Origin: Symplocastrum torsivum CPER-KK1
GTDB lineage: Bacteria; Cyanobacteriota; Cyanobacteriia; Cyanobacteriales; Coleofasciculaceae
Direction of reading: 5' to 3'
Length of the DNA: 64,000 nt
Assembly (NCBI GenBank): GCA_019358875.1
Contig: JAHHIF010000006.1
Coordinates: forward strand, 1-64,000
Both the position numbers and the translations under genes were made by a program. How positions within the stretch are numbered: the stretch's first letter is position 1; the number at the start of each line of letters is the position of its first letter. This document shows positions 36,352 through 45,327 of the stretch, in pieces. The notes under the pieces were generated by a model, which was not told the DNA's origin, made no database searches, and saw only the letters and a list, made by a program, of their open reading frames with translations.

Positions 36352-36444
36352 TGGGAAAGGTTTTTAGTGTTGATGAGTATTTTTCTGCTGTGCGATCGCA
36401 TTTCCTCTTTTCCCTAACCATGTCCTAATTAGGTTGGATAGTAT

Positions 36445-36650
36445 CCCTCTTCTGTCACTCTCCGAAAACTTTTGCCATTTCTGAACTCTAGAGCTTTTGT
36501 ATATCAAGCGATCGCCAGCTTTTTTCTGAGTAGAAATTGATGAGAGTGCCAAATTTGTCAAAATATCATCATTAAACGCCGCATCGCTTAACATACCTTG
36601 TCTCTGGAAACTACTCATAATACGAAGAACCGGAGAGTGACAGAAGAGGG
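36445..36650. mobile_element. 206-bp MITE with perfect 20-bp terminal repeats
   Basis: The terminal inverted repeats CCCTCTTCTGTCACTCTCCG (36445-36464) and its exact reverse complement (36631-36650) are flanked on both sides by GTAT (36441-36444 and 36651-36654), a likely 4-bp target duplication. The minus strand encodes an open peptide starting MSSFQRQGMLSDAAF, perhaps the remains of a transposase or passenger reading frame. No complete transposase is present, so it is a non-autonomous or internally deleted element. Confidence 0.75.
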
Positions 36651-36852
36651 GTATAGCAGTAGCCACAAATGTTAGGACATTAACGGGAGAAGAGCCTTCC
36701 CCAGCTAGAGCCGATTTGACCCAAAGCTGACCGCCCAAAGCTGACTGCTGATTGCTATAGGCTTGTAGAAATTTGTCGCTAGAGTTGACCCAGTTGCAAC
36801 AGTGCTTGAGCGAAGATAACCAACTCTAGGAATGTACTCGTGAACCTTAAAC

Positions 36853-36936
36853 GGAGAGGGGGAGATTCGAACTCCCGGAACCTTTCGGTTCATCCGATTT
36901 CAAGTCGGACGCGATCGACCACTCTGCCACCTCTCC
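36853..36936 (-). tRNA. tRNA-Ser(TGA)
   Basis: 84 nt on the minus strand with a long variable arm (GAACCGAAAGGTTC region), typical of class II tRNA. The acceptor stem pairs GGAGAGG with CCTCTCC and the anticodon loop is CTTGAAA (anticodon TGA). The T-arm holds GTTCGAATC. CCA is not encoded. A CGATCGCG sequence sits in the D-arm/anticodon-stem region. Confidence 0.96.
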
Positions 36937-36966
36937 AGGTTTATCTATATTATCAAGGTCTTGCAT

Positions 36967-37914
36967 TTATGGCGACTGGCTGTAAACAGGTTGTATAACA
37001 GTCGCTTCAGGATGCTGATAGAGCAGTTGCTCAGATACCACCGTATAGTCTTTACCCATCCAAACTAGAGAGATTTGATTAACGATACCTGCTTCTAGGG
37101 AAACCACGGAAAAATTACGGAGGCGATCGCTTTCAGTTTGGATAATCCGAGGTACACTTGCTGAATTCAAGTAAACGGTTCCTTCCGGACTTGTAAAGAT
37201 TGCTGTTCGTAGTTTCTCCTTGGTGTGACGCATCGTGTGGTGCATATGACCAAAGGTAACGAAAGGAATTTTTTTACCCAATGCTTGAGTTTGTGCGATC
37301 GCTTCTGCAAAATCTGGGTCGCCGTAATCCCCACCCAACGGTTGCCAATCTCTCCCACAGGGGTCTTCTGGGCGATCACCTAATCCAACTGGACCATTGT
37401 GACCCAAAAAAATAATTGTTTCATAAGTCGTAGTCTGCGCCGCTGCAACTATGCGCTCAATCGACTCCTCAAAATTGGTAACGCCACACCGTTCTTTCAA
37501 GAACTCCTGATTTTTCCAAACTTCGCCACCCCAACTGTAAGGACGACTGCCAACCACAGAGAGATTGAACTCTGGAAAATCCAGTTTTCCGTAACCCACA
37601 TGAGTTTCACCCAGTAAATCTAACTGTTGCTGCACTCGGTCTTCCTTTTTGCGATCGTATGGACAGCGTTTTCTTCCCCAATCCGAGGCGCTATACCAAG
37701 CATCATGGTTTCCCATAATCGCTGCCTTGGGAAGGTCGATATCAGTAACTAACCGCACGATATCCACCGCTTCATTACCAAAATCTCCCACAAACAGCAC
37801 CAAATCAACACCCAACTGCTGGAGCGCGATCGCATCCTCAGCTTCCCATAAATCATGGATGTCCCCAACAACAGCAATTTTGATCGATTGCTTGTAATTC
37901 CTCTGATTGCTCAT
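36967..37914 (-). CDS. Metallophosphoesterase (TIGR04168-like)
   Basis: 315 residues, a calcineurin-like phosphoesterase. Metal-ligand motifs are in order: GDIHDLW, FVGDFGNE, MGNHDAWYS, FLGHNGPVG and TFGHMHH. The length and the DPCGRDW insert fit a family I recall from cyanobacteria and plants. It is soluble, with unknown substrate. The tRNA-Ser gene begins 30 bp downstream. Confidence 0.88.
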   Translation of the reverse strand: MSNQRNYKQSIKIAVVGDIHDLWEAEDAIALQQLGVDLVLFVGDFGNEAVDIVRLVTDIDLPKAAIMGNHDAWYSASDWGRKRCPYDRKKEDRVQQQLDLLGETHVGYGKLDFPEFNLSVVGSRPYSWGGEVWKNQEFLKERCGVTNFEESIERIVAAAQTTTYETIIFLGHNGPVGLGDRPEDPCGRDWQPLGGDYGDPDFAEAIAQTQALGKKIPFVTFGHMHHTMRHTKEKLRTAIFTSPEGTVYLNSASVPRIIQTESDRLRNFSVVSLEAGIVNQISLVWMGKDYTVVSEQLLYQHPEATVIQPVYSQSP

Positions 37915-38087
37915 GTGATCTCTCTTATCGGTCTTTCTCCAGGATAAAAAGCCTTACTGATTTTTGCAGTCTTTGTGGATGTTCAACCCTAGGGAAGATT
38001 TCCTAAAGCCACTCAGCCACCATGTCAGTTTTGGTAAAAATAACTATAATTACCTCAGGCTGTTTTATCGCAATTAACTCAAAACCT

Positions 38088-39059
38088 GTGTTTACGACTG
38101 CACTTCCTCAACAGACGAAAGCTTCTTCATTTCTCCCCTATGACCTGTTTGGGGCAATTAATACCCTGAAAAAAGAACTCAATGCTGTTGTTCTTGCCCA
38201 CTACTACCAAGACCCTGATATTCAGGATGTTGCCGACTATCTCGGCGATTCTCTTGGACTTTCTCAACAGGCAGCAAGTACCAGTGCCGATGTTATCGTT
38301 TTTGCCGGGGTTCACTTCATGGCAGAAACCGCCAAAATCCTCAATCCTGACAAGCTAGTGCTGTTGCCAGACTTAGACGCGGGTTGCTCTCTGGCTGACA
38401 GTTGCCCTCCCGAAGAGTTTGCCAAATTCAAAGCAGCTTACCCCGATCATCTAGTAGTTTCTTACATTAATTGCTCCGCCGAAATCAAGGCGATGAGTGA
38501 CATTATCTGCACCAGTTCCAATGCTGTCCGGATTGTTAACCAGATTCCTGAAGACCAACCAATCATTTTTGCCCCAGACCGGAATTTAGGGCGCTATGTG
38601 ATGGAACAAACAGGTCGTGACCTCTTACTGTGGCAAGGTAGCTGCATTGTTCACGAAACCTTCTCAGAAAAGAAGATAATCCAGCTAAAGATCGAACACC
38701 CAGAAGCTGAGGTAATCGCTCACCCGGAATGTGAACCACCCGTGTTGCGTCACGCTAGCTACATTGGCTCGACAACAGCACTGCTAAAGTATGCTCAAAC
38801 AAGTCCCGCAAGCACGTTTATTGTCGCCACTGAACCGGGTATTATTCACCAAATGCAAAAGCAAACCCCCAACAAGCGCTTCATCCCAGCACCTGCGATG
38901 AATAACTGTGCTTGTAATGAGTGTCCTTATATGCGGCTCAACACATTGGAAAAGCTGTATCTAGCGATGAAAAACCGTCAGCCAGAAATTACAATGCCAG
39001 AACACATTCGAGTGGCTGCACTGCGACCAATTGAGCGGATGTTAGAGATGAGTGTTTAG
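38088..39059 (+). CDS. nadA: Quinolinate synthase
   Basis: 323 residues from GTG 38088 (VFTTALPQ), which matches the usual cyanobacterial N-terminus. ATG 38022 would add a 22-residue hydrophobic leader that is unlikely for this cytosolic enzyme. It condenses iminoaspartate with DHAP to quinolinate in NAD synthesis. Motifs are [45 protein letters not shown], the HPECEPP cysteine and [17 protein letters not shown]. The conserved cysteines support a [4Fe-4S] cluster. No nadB or nadC is nearby. Confidence 0.96.
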   Translation: MFTTALPQQTKASSFLPYDLFGAINTLKKELNAVVLAHYYQDPDIQDVADYLGDSLGLSQQAASTSADVIVFAGVHFMAETAKILNPDKLVLLPDLDAGCSLADSCPPEEFAKFKAAYPDHLVVSYINCSAEIKAMSDIICTSSNAVRIVNQIPEDQPIIFAPDRNLGRYVMEQTGRDLLLWQGSCIVHETFSEKKIIQLKIEHPEAEVIAHPECEPPVLRHASYIGSTTALLKYAQTSPASTFIVATEPGIIHQMQKQTPNKRFIPAPAMNNCACNECPYMRLNTLEKLYLAMKNRQPEITMPEHIRVAALRPIERMLEMSV

Positions 39060-39066
39060 GGTGAAT

Positions 39067-39100
39067 GGGAATTGGGAATCGGGAATTGGGAATTGGGACT
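39067..39100. repeat. GGGAATT heptameric tandem repeat
   Basis: Four consecutive units (GGGAATT, GGGAATC, GGGAATT, GGGAATT) and a partial fifth lie just after nadA. A loosely complementary CACCAATTCCC stretch at 39184-39194 could fold back on it. Confidence 0.7.
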
Positions 39101-39241
39101 CTCAAGAGGAGCATCCTGTTTTCACTCATAAAAGACGGGTTACCTAAGTGAACAACTGAGATAACATACTCCCAAACCCTAATCACCAATTCCCTAATCC
39201 CCAACTTCCACCAACCTGCCGAATCCTTCTAACACCTAACT

Positions 39242-40603
39242 ATGACTTCCACTACAGCTAAGCCCGTTGACTGGAATGCCCTAGCTTCTGAACTAGCTGG
39301 CATAGAAATTATTACTGAGCCAACCCAGCTAGCGAAGTTGTCTCTGGACTACTATCACTTCAGTCCGGTACTACAACCCAAACTTGCCTCTAAAAGAGGG
39401 GATTTGGTTGTGCGTCCTACCAACGAAGCGGAAGTTTTACGAGTGGCAGCGGTGTGTGTTAAGTACAAGGCACCATTAACTGTGCGAGGCGCAGGGACAG
39501 GAAATTATGGGCAGTGTGTACCCCTGAATGGTGGCGTAATTCTGGATACGACACGGATGAATGCAATTCGCTGGATTAAACCAGAGTTAGCCTGTGTTGA
39601 GCCTGGAGTAAAGCTGGCGGCGTTTGATAAACAAGCACGGGTGACGGGATGGGAATTGCGGATGGCTCCCTCAACTTATCGCACAGCAACGATTGGTGGC
39701 TTTATTGCTGGAGGAAGTGGGGGAATTGGTTCGATTACCTATGGACAATTACGCGATCGCGGAAATCTTCACGCTGTCCGAGTCGTCACAATGGAAGATG
39801 AACCGCGTGTCATTGAATTACGTGGTGATGATGTGCATAAGGTTAATCACGGATACGGTACCAACGGCATTATCACTGAATTAGAAATTCCTCTGGGTTC
39901 TGCTTATGCTTGGGCAGAAGTGATTGTTACCTTTGATGACTTCATGACAGCGGCTCGATTTGGTCAAGCTTTGGGGGATGCTGATGGTTTAATTAAAAAA
40001 CTCATTAGTATTCATGCTTCACCAATTCCTTCATACTTTGCCGCTTTAAAGAGTTACCTTCCAGAAGGGAAGCATTGTGCATTATTGATGATTGCTGAGT
40101 CTTGTTTGGAACCGCTACAAGATTTAGTTCGGGAGTATAGTGGCACGATTACTTACCAAAAATCTGCTCAAGAAGCCAGTAAAGGCACAGCATTGTGTGA
40201 ATTTACCTGGAACCACACGACACTCCACGCCCGTAGCGTTGACCCAAACCTAACTTATTTGCAGAGCTTGTTTCCGGCTAATAAAAACCTCAGCTTGGTT
40301 GAGCATATGTATCATCATTTTGGTGATGAAGTGATGATGCATTTAGAATTTATTCGTGTTGGCGGACAAGTTGCTCCCGCTGCATTGCAAGTGGTTCGCT
40401 ACACAACTGAGGAACGGTTGAATGAGATTATTCATTATCACGAAGAGAAGGGTGCTTTTATTGCTAATCCTCATACCTACATTCTGGAAGATGGAGGAAT
40501 GAAAACCGTTAATCCAGAGCAATTGCAGTTTAAGGAAATGGTTGACCCATATGGGTTGATGAATCCTGGGAAGATGAAAGCTTGGTCAGAAAGGGTTAAG
40601 TAA
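39242..40603 (+). CDS. FAD-linked oxidase (GlcD/VAO-type)
   Basis: 453 residues. The PCMH-type FAD-binding domain spans about 40-230: VVRPTNEAEVLRVA, VRGAGTGNYGQCVPLNGGVILD, EPGVKLAAFD, TIGGFIAGGSGGIGS. The C-terminal FAD oxidase domain ends DPYGLMNPGKM. It is related to glycolate/lactate dehydrogenase flavoproteins, but there is no iron-sulfur partner gene adjacent and the substrate is unknown. No signal peptide is present. It lies 182 bp downstream of nadA on the same strand. Confidence 0.9.
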   Translation: MTSTTAKPVDWNALASELAGIEIITEPTQLAKLSLDYYHFSPVLQPKLASKRGDLVVRPTNEAEVLRVAAVCVKYKAPLTVRGAGTGNYGQCVPLNGGVILDTTRMNAIRWIKPELACVEPGVKLAAFDKQARVTGWELRMAPSTYRTATIGGFIAGGSGGIGSITYGQLRDRGNLHAVRVVTMEDEPRVIELRGDDVHKVNHGYGTNGIITELEIPLGSAYAWAEVIVTFDDFMTAARFGQALGDADGLIKKLISIHASPIPSYFAALKSYLPEGKHCALLMIAESCLEPLQDLVREYSGTITYQKSAQEASKGTALCEFTWNHTTLHARSVDPNLTYLQSLFPANKNLSLVEHMYHHFGDEVMMHLEFIRVGGQVAPAALQVVRYTTEERLNEIIHYHEEKGAFIANPHTYILEDGGMKTVNPEQLQFKEMVDPYGLMNPGKMKAWSERVK

Positions 40604-40631
40604 ACTCACTCAAGGGATGTAATCTACCCAA

Positions 40632-41786
40632 TTAATCTACAGGTAACAATAACGTCTCCTCAATCTCCTGTCGCACTGCCTTGCTTACCTGACAACCACT
40701 ATTCAATTCTTCCACTAGAGATTTATTAGCTTTGTAATACTCTTTCAGCAAATCCTTCTGCGCTTCATTGAACTGCAAATTGTAACCAATCAAGCCTGTT
40801 ATTTTTTCAACCCAGGCTTGACCCTTAGTTTTCCGCCACTCATCAAATCTTTCTGCCTCTTCATCCGGGTCAGGTAGTTCAGCTTCGAGTTCTTCCATGG
40901 CTTGCTTCAGTCTAGGTTCAATGTCAAGGGCAAGGAGACACATAAGAACGTTCTTAGGGTCAAAATCAAAGGCAAGGTTAAGTGCAAGTCCACGGCTACG
41001 GTCAAAAACAGAAGTAAAAGAACGAGCAAAGGAGCGGCGGCGGGTAGGGTCATCAAAAGCTTTAGCCAAGTCAAAACCAAGGACACGGATGAGGGCAAGG
41101 TAAAAAGCTCGAACTTTTGCTGGCTCGTAAGAAGAGTCAACTGAAAGGGCTTTCTGGCTCACCCAAGTAAGAAGCTGCTGCAATGTCTCATCTTTAGCCA
41201 CTAGCGCATCAGCTTGTTGCTTCATCTGCCGTAGTCGTTTATTGGCAAGCATCATCGCACCATCTTCTGACAATTGTTCCTCTGTGAATTGAGTGTCTGT
41301 CAACAGATTATTAACAGTCTTTTGGATAAAGCGCTCAACGAGCCATATCCGAAGCCGTGAGAAGTCACGCTTAAACTCCAGGTAGATTGCGCCTAATAAA
41401 GCCTCGAACATCTCAGTAAAGAGCCTTTCCTCACTGTAATCTTTTTGTTCCACACCTCGTCCCAGCAGACAAAGCTGTTTCAATTTCAACTCTCGCGCAA
41501 ATTCAGACAGCTTCTGCTGGCTTACCAGGTTATTTTTCAATTCAGTAAGCTTACCTTCATTTAGGTCGGCGTACTGTTGGTGTAAATAGTCGATAACAAC
41601 AGCACCGAGAATCGCATCACCTAGGATGGCTAGCCGTCTGTACTCACGCTCCTGCGCGTCTTTTTGCTGAGTAGTCAGGTTGCTATTCTCATAGATACGA
41701 GATGGATGAGTCAGAGCAATCTCAAGCAACTGCGTTTGCTTGAAGTCGGGAATGCCGATCGCTTTTTTAACAGCTTCAATGTTCAC
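40632..41786 (-). CDS. Divergent RNase III-like protein with unknown C-terminal domain
   Basis: 384 residues. The N-terminal ~150 resemble an RNase III domain (ALTHPSR, RRLAILGDAIL, KNNLVSQQKL, EMFEALLGAIYLEF). Aligned by eye to E. coli RNase III, catalytic-set residue Glu38 is Arg50 and Asp114 is Glu125, while Asp45 and Glu117 are kept (Asp57, Glu128). No dsRNA-binding domain is recognisable. Instead ~230 residues follow, with a helical region, a Phe/Arg/Ser-rich stretch (RRSFARSFTSVFDRSRG) and an acidic segment. Activity may be weak or altered. It is convergent with the FAD oxidase gene (28-bp gap). Confidence 0.75.
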   Translation of the reverse strand: MNIEAVKKAIGIPDFKQTQLLEIALTHPSRIYENSNLTTQQKDAQEREYRRLAILGDAILGAVVIDYLHQQYADLNEGKLTELKNNLVSQQKLSEFARELKLKQLCLLGRGVEQKDYSEERLFTEMFEALLGAIYLEFKRDFSRLRIWLVERFIQKTVNNLLTDTQFTEEQLSEDGAMMLANKRLRQMKQQADALVAKDETLQQLLTWVSQKALSVDSSYEPAKVRAFYLALIRVLGFDLAKAFDDPTRRRSFARSFTSVFDRSRGLALNLAFDFDPKNVLMCLLALDIEPRLKQAMEELEAELPDPDEEAERFDEWRKTKGQAWVEKITGLIGYNLQFNEAQKDLLKEYYKANKSLVEELNSGCQVSKAVRQEIEETLLLPVD

Positions 41787-41898
41787 TATTTAATCTAGGA
41801 TGCAAAAACAACTACAGTTTCCACAATAATCAGCTAAACCCGTACATCTACCAGTGCCGAGTTATTTTAGGCAAAAAGTTTGGCGATCGCACCTCAAC

Positions 41899-42993
41899 CT
41901 ATGAGAAAGTTTTGAATCTTCCCTTAAGTAGGTCTTCGAGTTGTGCGGCGCGATGAGTATAGGTATGTTCAGTGAGAACTCTTCTATAGGCAGCTTTGCC
42001 AATTGTGTGTGCCATCTCAGGCGTGAGATTACGGATGTGTTCAGCAACCATTAACCCATTCTCAGCAACCAAAACCTCACGTCTAGGTTCTAGGAATAAC
42101 TCGATGCCTTCCCAAACATCAGTAATGATACATGCCCCCGCACCTGCTGCCTCAAACACTCGCGTTGCTGGAGAAAAGCCGTATCTCGCCATACTCTCGC
42201 GGCTGATATTCAACACGGCTTGGGGTGTACAGTTGAAGGCATTATGGTCGCGTGTATAAACGTGTCCCAAGTATTTGACATTGCTGGGTAGTGGTTTGTC
42301 GTCCCAACCATTCCCACCTAGTAGGAAATGGTCATCTGGCAGTTCAGTAGCAGCACGTAAGAAAAATTCTTCCACACGCGCTTCTCGATCTGGGAGGCGG
42401 TTTCCTAGGAAGCCAAGCTTGCACTCAAATCTGGGTTCTGGTGCGACAGGGTAGTGAGTAGTTGGATCAAGAGCATTGTAGATGGGAACACACTCACGCG
42501 CCCCTAAAGCTTTGTAAGCCTTCACAACTGGTTCCCCACCGCCATAGGTGAGGATTAAATCGTAGCGTGGGATGAGAGCACGGAAGGGATCGCTTGGGTT
42601 ATTTTGCACTCGATCAAGGGTTGCTGGTGCATCTACATCCCAGAACACAATGAGGGTGTTAGGTTTCTTGAGTTCCAAAACTGATGCCTCTAGCAACTCA
42701 TCGAAAACACCAACGCCACTCGCTTTTACAATTAGGTCAGCGCTGCTTGCCTCTTCAAGGGCACGGTTTACTCCCTCTTCACCATCAGCGGAGTAAACGA
42801 CGACTTTTGCCCAATTAGGGTCGGGGATATCGCGATGCTTCTGACGATCATACGCATCTGGCTCGTAGAAGGTAGTCTGATGTCCCTGTTCATGCAAGGC
42901 TCGGATGATGCCACGATAGTAGGTTGCGGCACCATTCCAGTAGGCAGAGACAAGACTAGAACCGAAAAAGGCAATGTTGAGCTTTCCTGTCAT
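41899..42993 (-). CDS. CgeB-like glycosyltransferase A
   Basis: 364 residues, GT-B fold. The N-terminus MTGKLNIAFFGSSLVSAYWNGAA begins a Rossmann-like half. The C-terminal half has GFLGNRLPDREARVEEFF, RYGFSPATRVFEAAGAGACIITD and a WEGIELFLEP/EVLVAEN segment, typical of the glycosyl-transferase group-1 'CgeB' type (spore-coat and S-layer glycan enzymes). It is the last gene of the seven-gene operon. Its ATG overlaps the preceding gene's stop by 4 nt. Donor and acceptor are unknown. Confidence 0.85.
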   Translation of the reverse strand: MTGKLNIAFFGSSLVSAYWNGAATYYRGIIRALHEQGHQTTFYEPDAYDRQKHRDIPDPNWAKVVVYSADGEEGVNRALEEASSADLIVKASGVGVFDELLEASVLELKKPNTLIVFWDVDAPATLDRVQNNPSDPFRALIPRYDLILTYGGGEPVVKAYKALGARECVPIYNALDPTTHYPVAPEPRFECKLGFLGNRLPDREARVEEFFLRAATELPDDHFLLGGNGWDDKPLPSNVKYLGHVYTRDHNAFNCTPQAVLNISRESMARYGFSPATRVFEAAGAGACIITDVWEGIELFLEPRREVLVAENGLMVAEHIRNLTPEMAHTIGKAAYRRVLTEHTYTHRAAQLEDLLKGRFKTFS

Positions 42994-44108
42994 GTCGTCA
43001 CCACCTTATGGTGTTGGGTGTCTTGGAGTTGTGCATAGATATCAAGGAGTTCATCAACACGATGAGCGCAGGTATGTCGGTTGAGGAGGGTGCGGAGTCC
43101 GTTTTCTGCTAACTCTTTTGCCATCTGTTCATCCTGAAGTAATGCACTCAACTGACGTTGCATCTCTTCGCCAGTACTAGCAACGAGGTAATCTTTGCCC
43201 GGTGTAAATAAGCCTTCAACATCTTCCCAAGGCGCAGATACCAGAGGAATACCACAAGCTAAGGCTTCAAACACTCGGATGGTGGGAATACCAGGGAGAA
43301 CTTCAGTATAAAAGCGGCGCGGCACATGGATTGTCACTTGAAAGCGGGCAAACACTTGCGGGACTTCGTAGTTGGCTAACCAACCTGCGTATTGAATGTT
43401 TGCGGCTTTTAGGGATGCGATCGCATCTTCTGGATAACGCACCCCATGCACTCGTGTCTTTATCCCCAACGCCTTTACAGGTTCGATGAGAAACTCATAC
43501 AACTCAGCAGTACGTTCTTCATCACCCCAGTTGCCAATCCAAACTAAATCGCCTTCACGTTGCACCGCGTCAATTGGATGAAAGAGGCGTGTATCTGCCG
43601 CTTCGTGCCATGTCCAAGCACGTTGAGTCCAACCCTCGGTTAAGTAGATATCGCGGATAACACTGCCATAGGCTAATACGCCATCGTAGTTAGTCAGATC
43701 ATAAGCTGCCACCCCAGTGCGATCGCTTACTGAGCGATGATGTGTGTCATGAAATAACAACCGATAGCCACCAACATTATTACGGTGTTCGCCAATGCGT
43801 TGCACCAACTGATGGTCGTTCCATTCATGGACAATTACCAAGTCTGCACCATCCAACGCTTCGTCAAGGTCGAGTGTCTTGAGTTGATAGCGATAGCTTT
43901 CTAAACCGGGATAAGCAGCTTGGAAACGTAGGATTGGTGCATTTCCATGTTCTGCCAGAAGGTTCTGAAGACTCCAAGCCTCTTGCGGTTCGTACACGCG
44001 CACATCATGCTCACGAGAGAGCAACTCACTCACAATACCCCTTAGAAAATGAGCATTCCCGTGGTTCCAGTCTGAGAGGAGGGAATGATAGAACATTACG
44101 ATTCGCAT
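42990..44108 (-). CDS. CgeB-like glycosyltransferase B
   Basis: 372 residues, paralogous in layout to the next gene in the operon. It begins MRIVMFYHSLLSDWNHGNAHFL and has a GT-B fold. It contains HDTHHRSVSDR in the first half. The second half has VWIGNWGDEERTAELYEFL, ATYHV-like RFQVTIHVPRRFY and TIRVFEALACGIPLVSAPWEDVEGLF. It is separated from the upstream glycosyltransferase gene by 4 bp and overlaps the next one by 4 nt. It probably adds one sugar of the same product. Confidence 0.85.
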   Translation of the reverse strand: MRIVMFYHSLLSDWNHGNAHFLRGIVSELLSREHDVRVYEPQEAWSLQNLLAEHGNAPILRFQAAYPGLESYRYQLKTLDLDEALDGADLVIVHEWNDHQLVQRIGEHRNNVGGYRLLFHDTHHRSVSDRTGVAAYDLTNYDGVLAYGSVIRDIYLTEGWTQRAWTWHEAADTRLFHPIDAVQREGDLVWIGNWGDEERTAELYEFLIEPVKALGIKTRVHGVRYPEDAIASLKAANIQYAGWLANYEVPQVFARFQVTIHVPRRFYTEVLPGIPTIRVFEALACGIPLVSAPWEDVEGLFTPGKDYLVASTGEEMQRQLSALLQDEQMAKELAENGLRTLLNRHTCAHRVDELLDIYAQLQDTQHHKVVTT

Positions 44109-44112
44109 AATT

Positions 44113-45300
44113 TTAGGAATTAGCTAAAGATTCCAAACTCATTAATTCTCGCTTGTGAATGAGTTCTTGATATGCCGTTAAATATCTAGATGCCATGACT
44201 TCGGAGGTATATTCTAAAGCACGAGTACGGGCGCGGGTTGCTAGTTGATAACGTCGTGGTGAATCGGCAATTAGAGTATTGATGGCAGATGCGATCGCAT
44301 CCTGATCATCTGGCGGCACAAAGATAGCCGCATCACCCCAAATTTCGCGCAAACTAGGGATATCTCCGAGGACAAGGGCGCATCCTAACAATGCCGCTTC
44401 CAGTACAGACAACCCAAAGGGTTCATATCGTGCTGGCAGGACATAAATTGAGGCTTCGCCATACTGTACAGCCAGTTCTTGAACGTTGAGGTGTCCTAGC
44501 CAGTGGATATTACTTTTCGATAAGCGATTTATTGAGTCTGCCCCACCATCTGGATGCTTCTGGTCACCAGCAACATAGACAGACCAGATTAATTGAGGTG
44601 CAATCTGTTCTAGTACAGCAACATTCTTTGCCTCATCCCATAAGCGTCCAGCCGTGAAGACAAACTCTTTTTTTTGTGATGGGGAAAACAGCGCTGAGTC
44701 ACGACCGTTAGGAATTACTCTGCCCTGAAAGCTTGAACCATAATGGGTTTTAAGTGCTGTAAGCATTGCTGCTGATGGTGCAACGACGAGGTCTGCTGCC
44801 GCTAAACCCTGAGTAACTTCGTGCTGATACCGTTGCCAGTTGCTGGGTGCAGCTTCGCCTTTAACTGCTTCCCACCACGACAGAACACAGGAATGCCCTA
44901 CTACTAAAATTGGAGATTTCCAAGGCAATGCCCCGTGAGTATAGCCATTTAGGTGTACCACATCAGGCTGAAAGCATTCTTCTAGATCGAGTAACCATTG
45001 CCCTGCTTGTTGAACATCATCCCAAGGGTCTTCCATCCATTCAAGTTTGAAGCAACTCTCGAACACCTCTAAGCCAGAGATTTGTCTGGCGGCTTCCCAG
45101 TGTTGAGGTGTAAGCGGTGCGCCCATTGTTGCTAAGGCAACTTCAACCCCTTGCTTTGAGAGGACACCTGCAAGTTCTAATGCGTAAGTCCAAACACCGC
45201 CAACAGTATCAGCCGTCATCAGGATGCGTTTAGCGGTAACGGCGGACGCTTCGCCCCAAAACCTGTCAGTGTGTGGCTGGGGTTGAGAGTTGGTCAGCAT
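44113..45300 (-). CDS. GT4-family glycosyltransferase
   Basis: 395 residues. RILMTADTVGGVWTYALELAGVL near the start is the usual N-terminal loop of glycogen-synthase-like GT4/GT5 folds. VVAPSAAMLTAL, VIPNGRDSALFSPSQK, FTAGRLWDEAKN and PARYEPFGLSVLEAALLGCALV (EX7E motif) identify the donor site. Cytosolic or membrane-associated. It lies 27 bp after the topoisomerase gene and 4 bp before the next glycosyltransferase gene. Some similarity to trehalose/sucrose-type synthases exists, but specificity is not deducible. Confidence 0.88.
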   Translation of the reverse strand: MLTNSQPQPHTDRFWGEASAVTAKRILMTADTVGGVWTYALELAGVLSKQGVEVALATMGAPLTPQHWEAARQISGLEVFESCFKLEWMEDPWDDVQQAGQWLLDLEECFQPDVVHLNGYTHGALPWKSPILVVGHSCVLSWWEAVKGEAAPSNWQRYQHEVTQGLAAADLVVAPSAAMLTALKTHYGSSFQGRVIPNGRDSALFSPSQKKEFVFTAGRLWDEAKNVAVLEQIAPQLIWSVYVAGDQKHPDGGADSINRLSKSNIHWLGHLNVQELAVQYGEASIYVLPARYEPFGLSVLEAALLGCALVLGDIPSLREIWGDAAIFVPPDDQDAIASAINTLIADSPRRYQLATRARTRALEYTSEVMASRYLTAYQELIHKRELMSLESLANS

Positions 45301-45327
45301 TTGGGCAGATTTAGAAATAGTAGGATT

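Noticed and set aside
36364..36738. 124-residue minus-strand gene
   Set aside because: It spans the whole 206-bp MITE including both terminal repeats. Its flanks are not coding-like. At best the middle is transposon remnant.
41996..43038. Plus-strand frames opposite the glycosyltransferase genes
   Set aside because: Antisense shadows of clear GT-B proteins.
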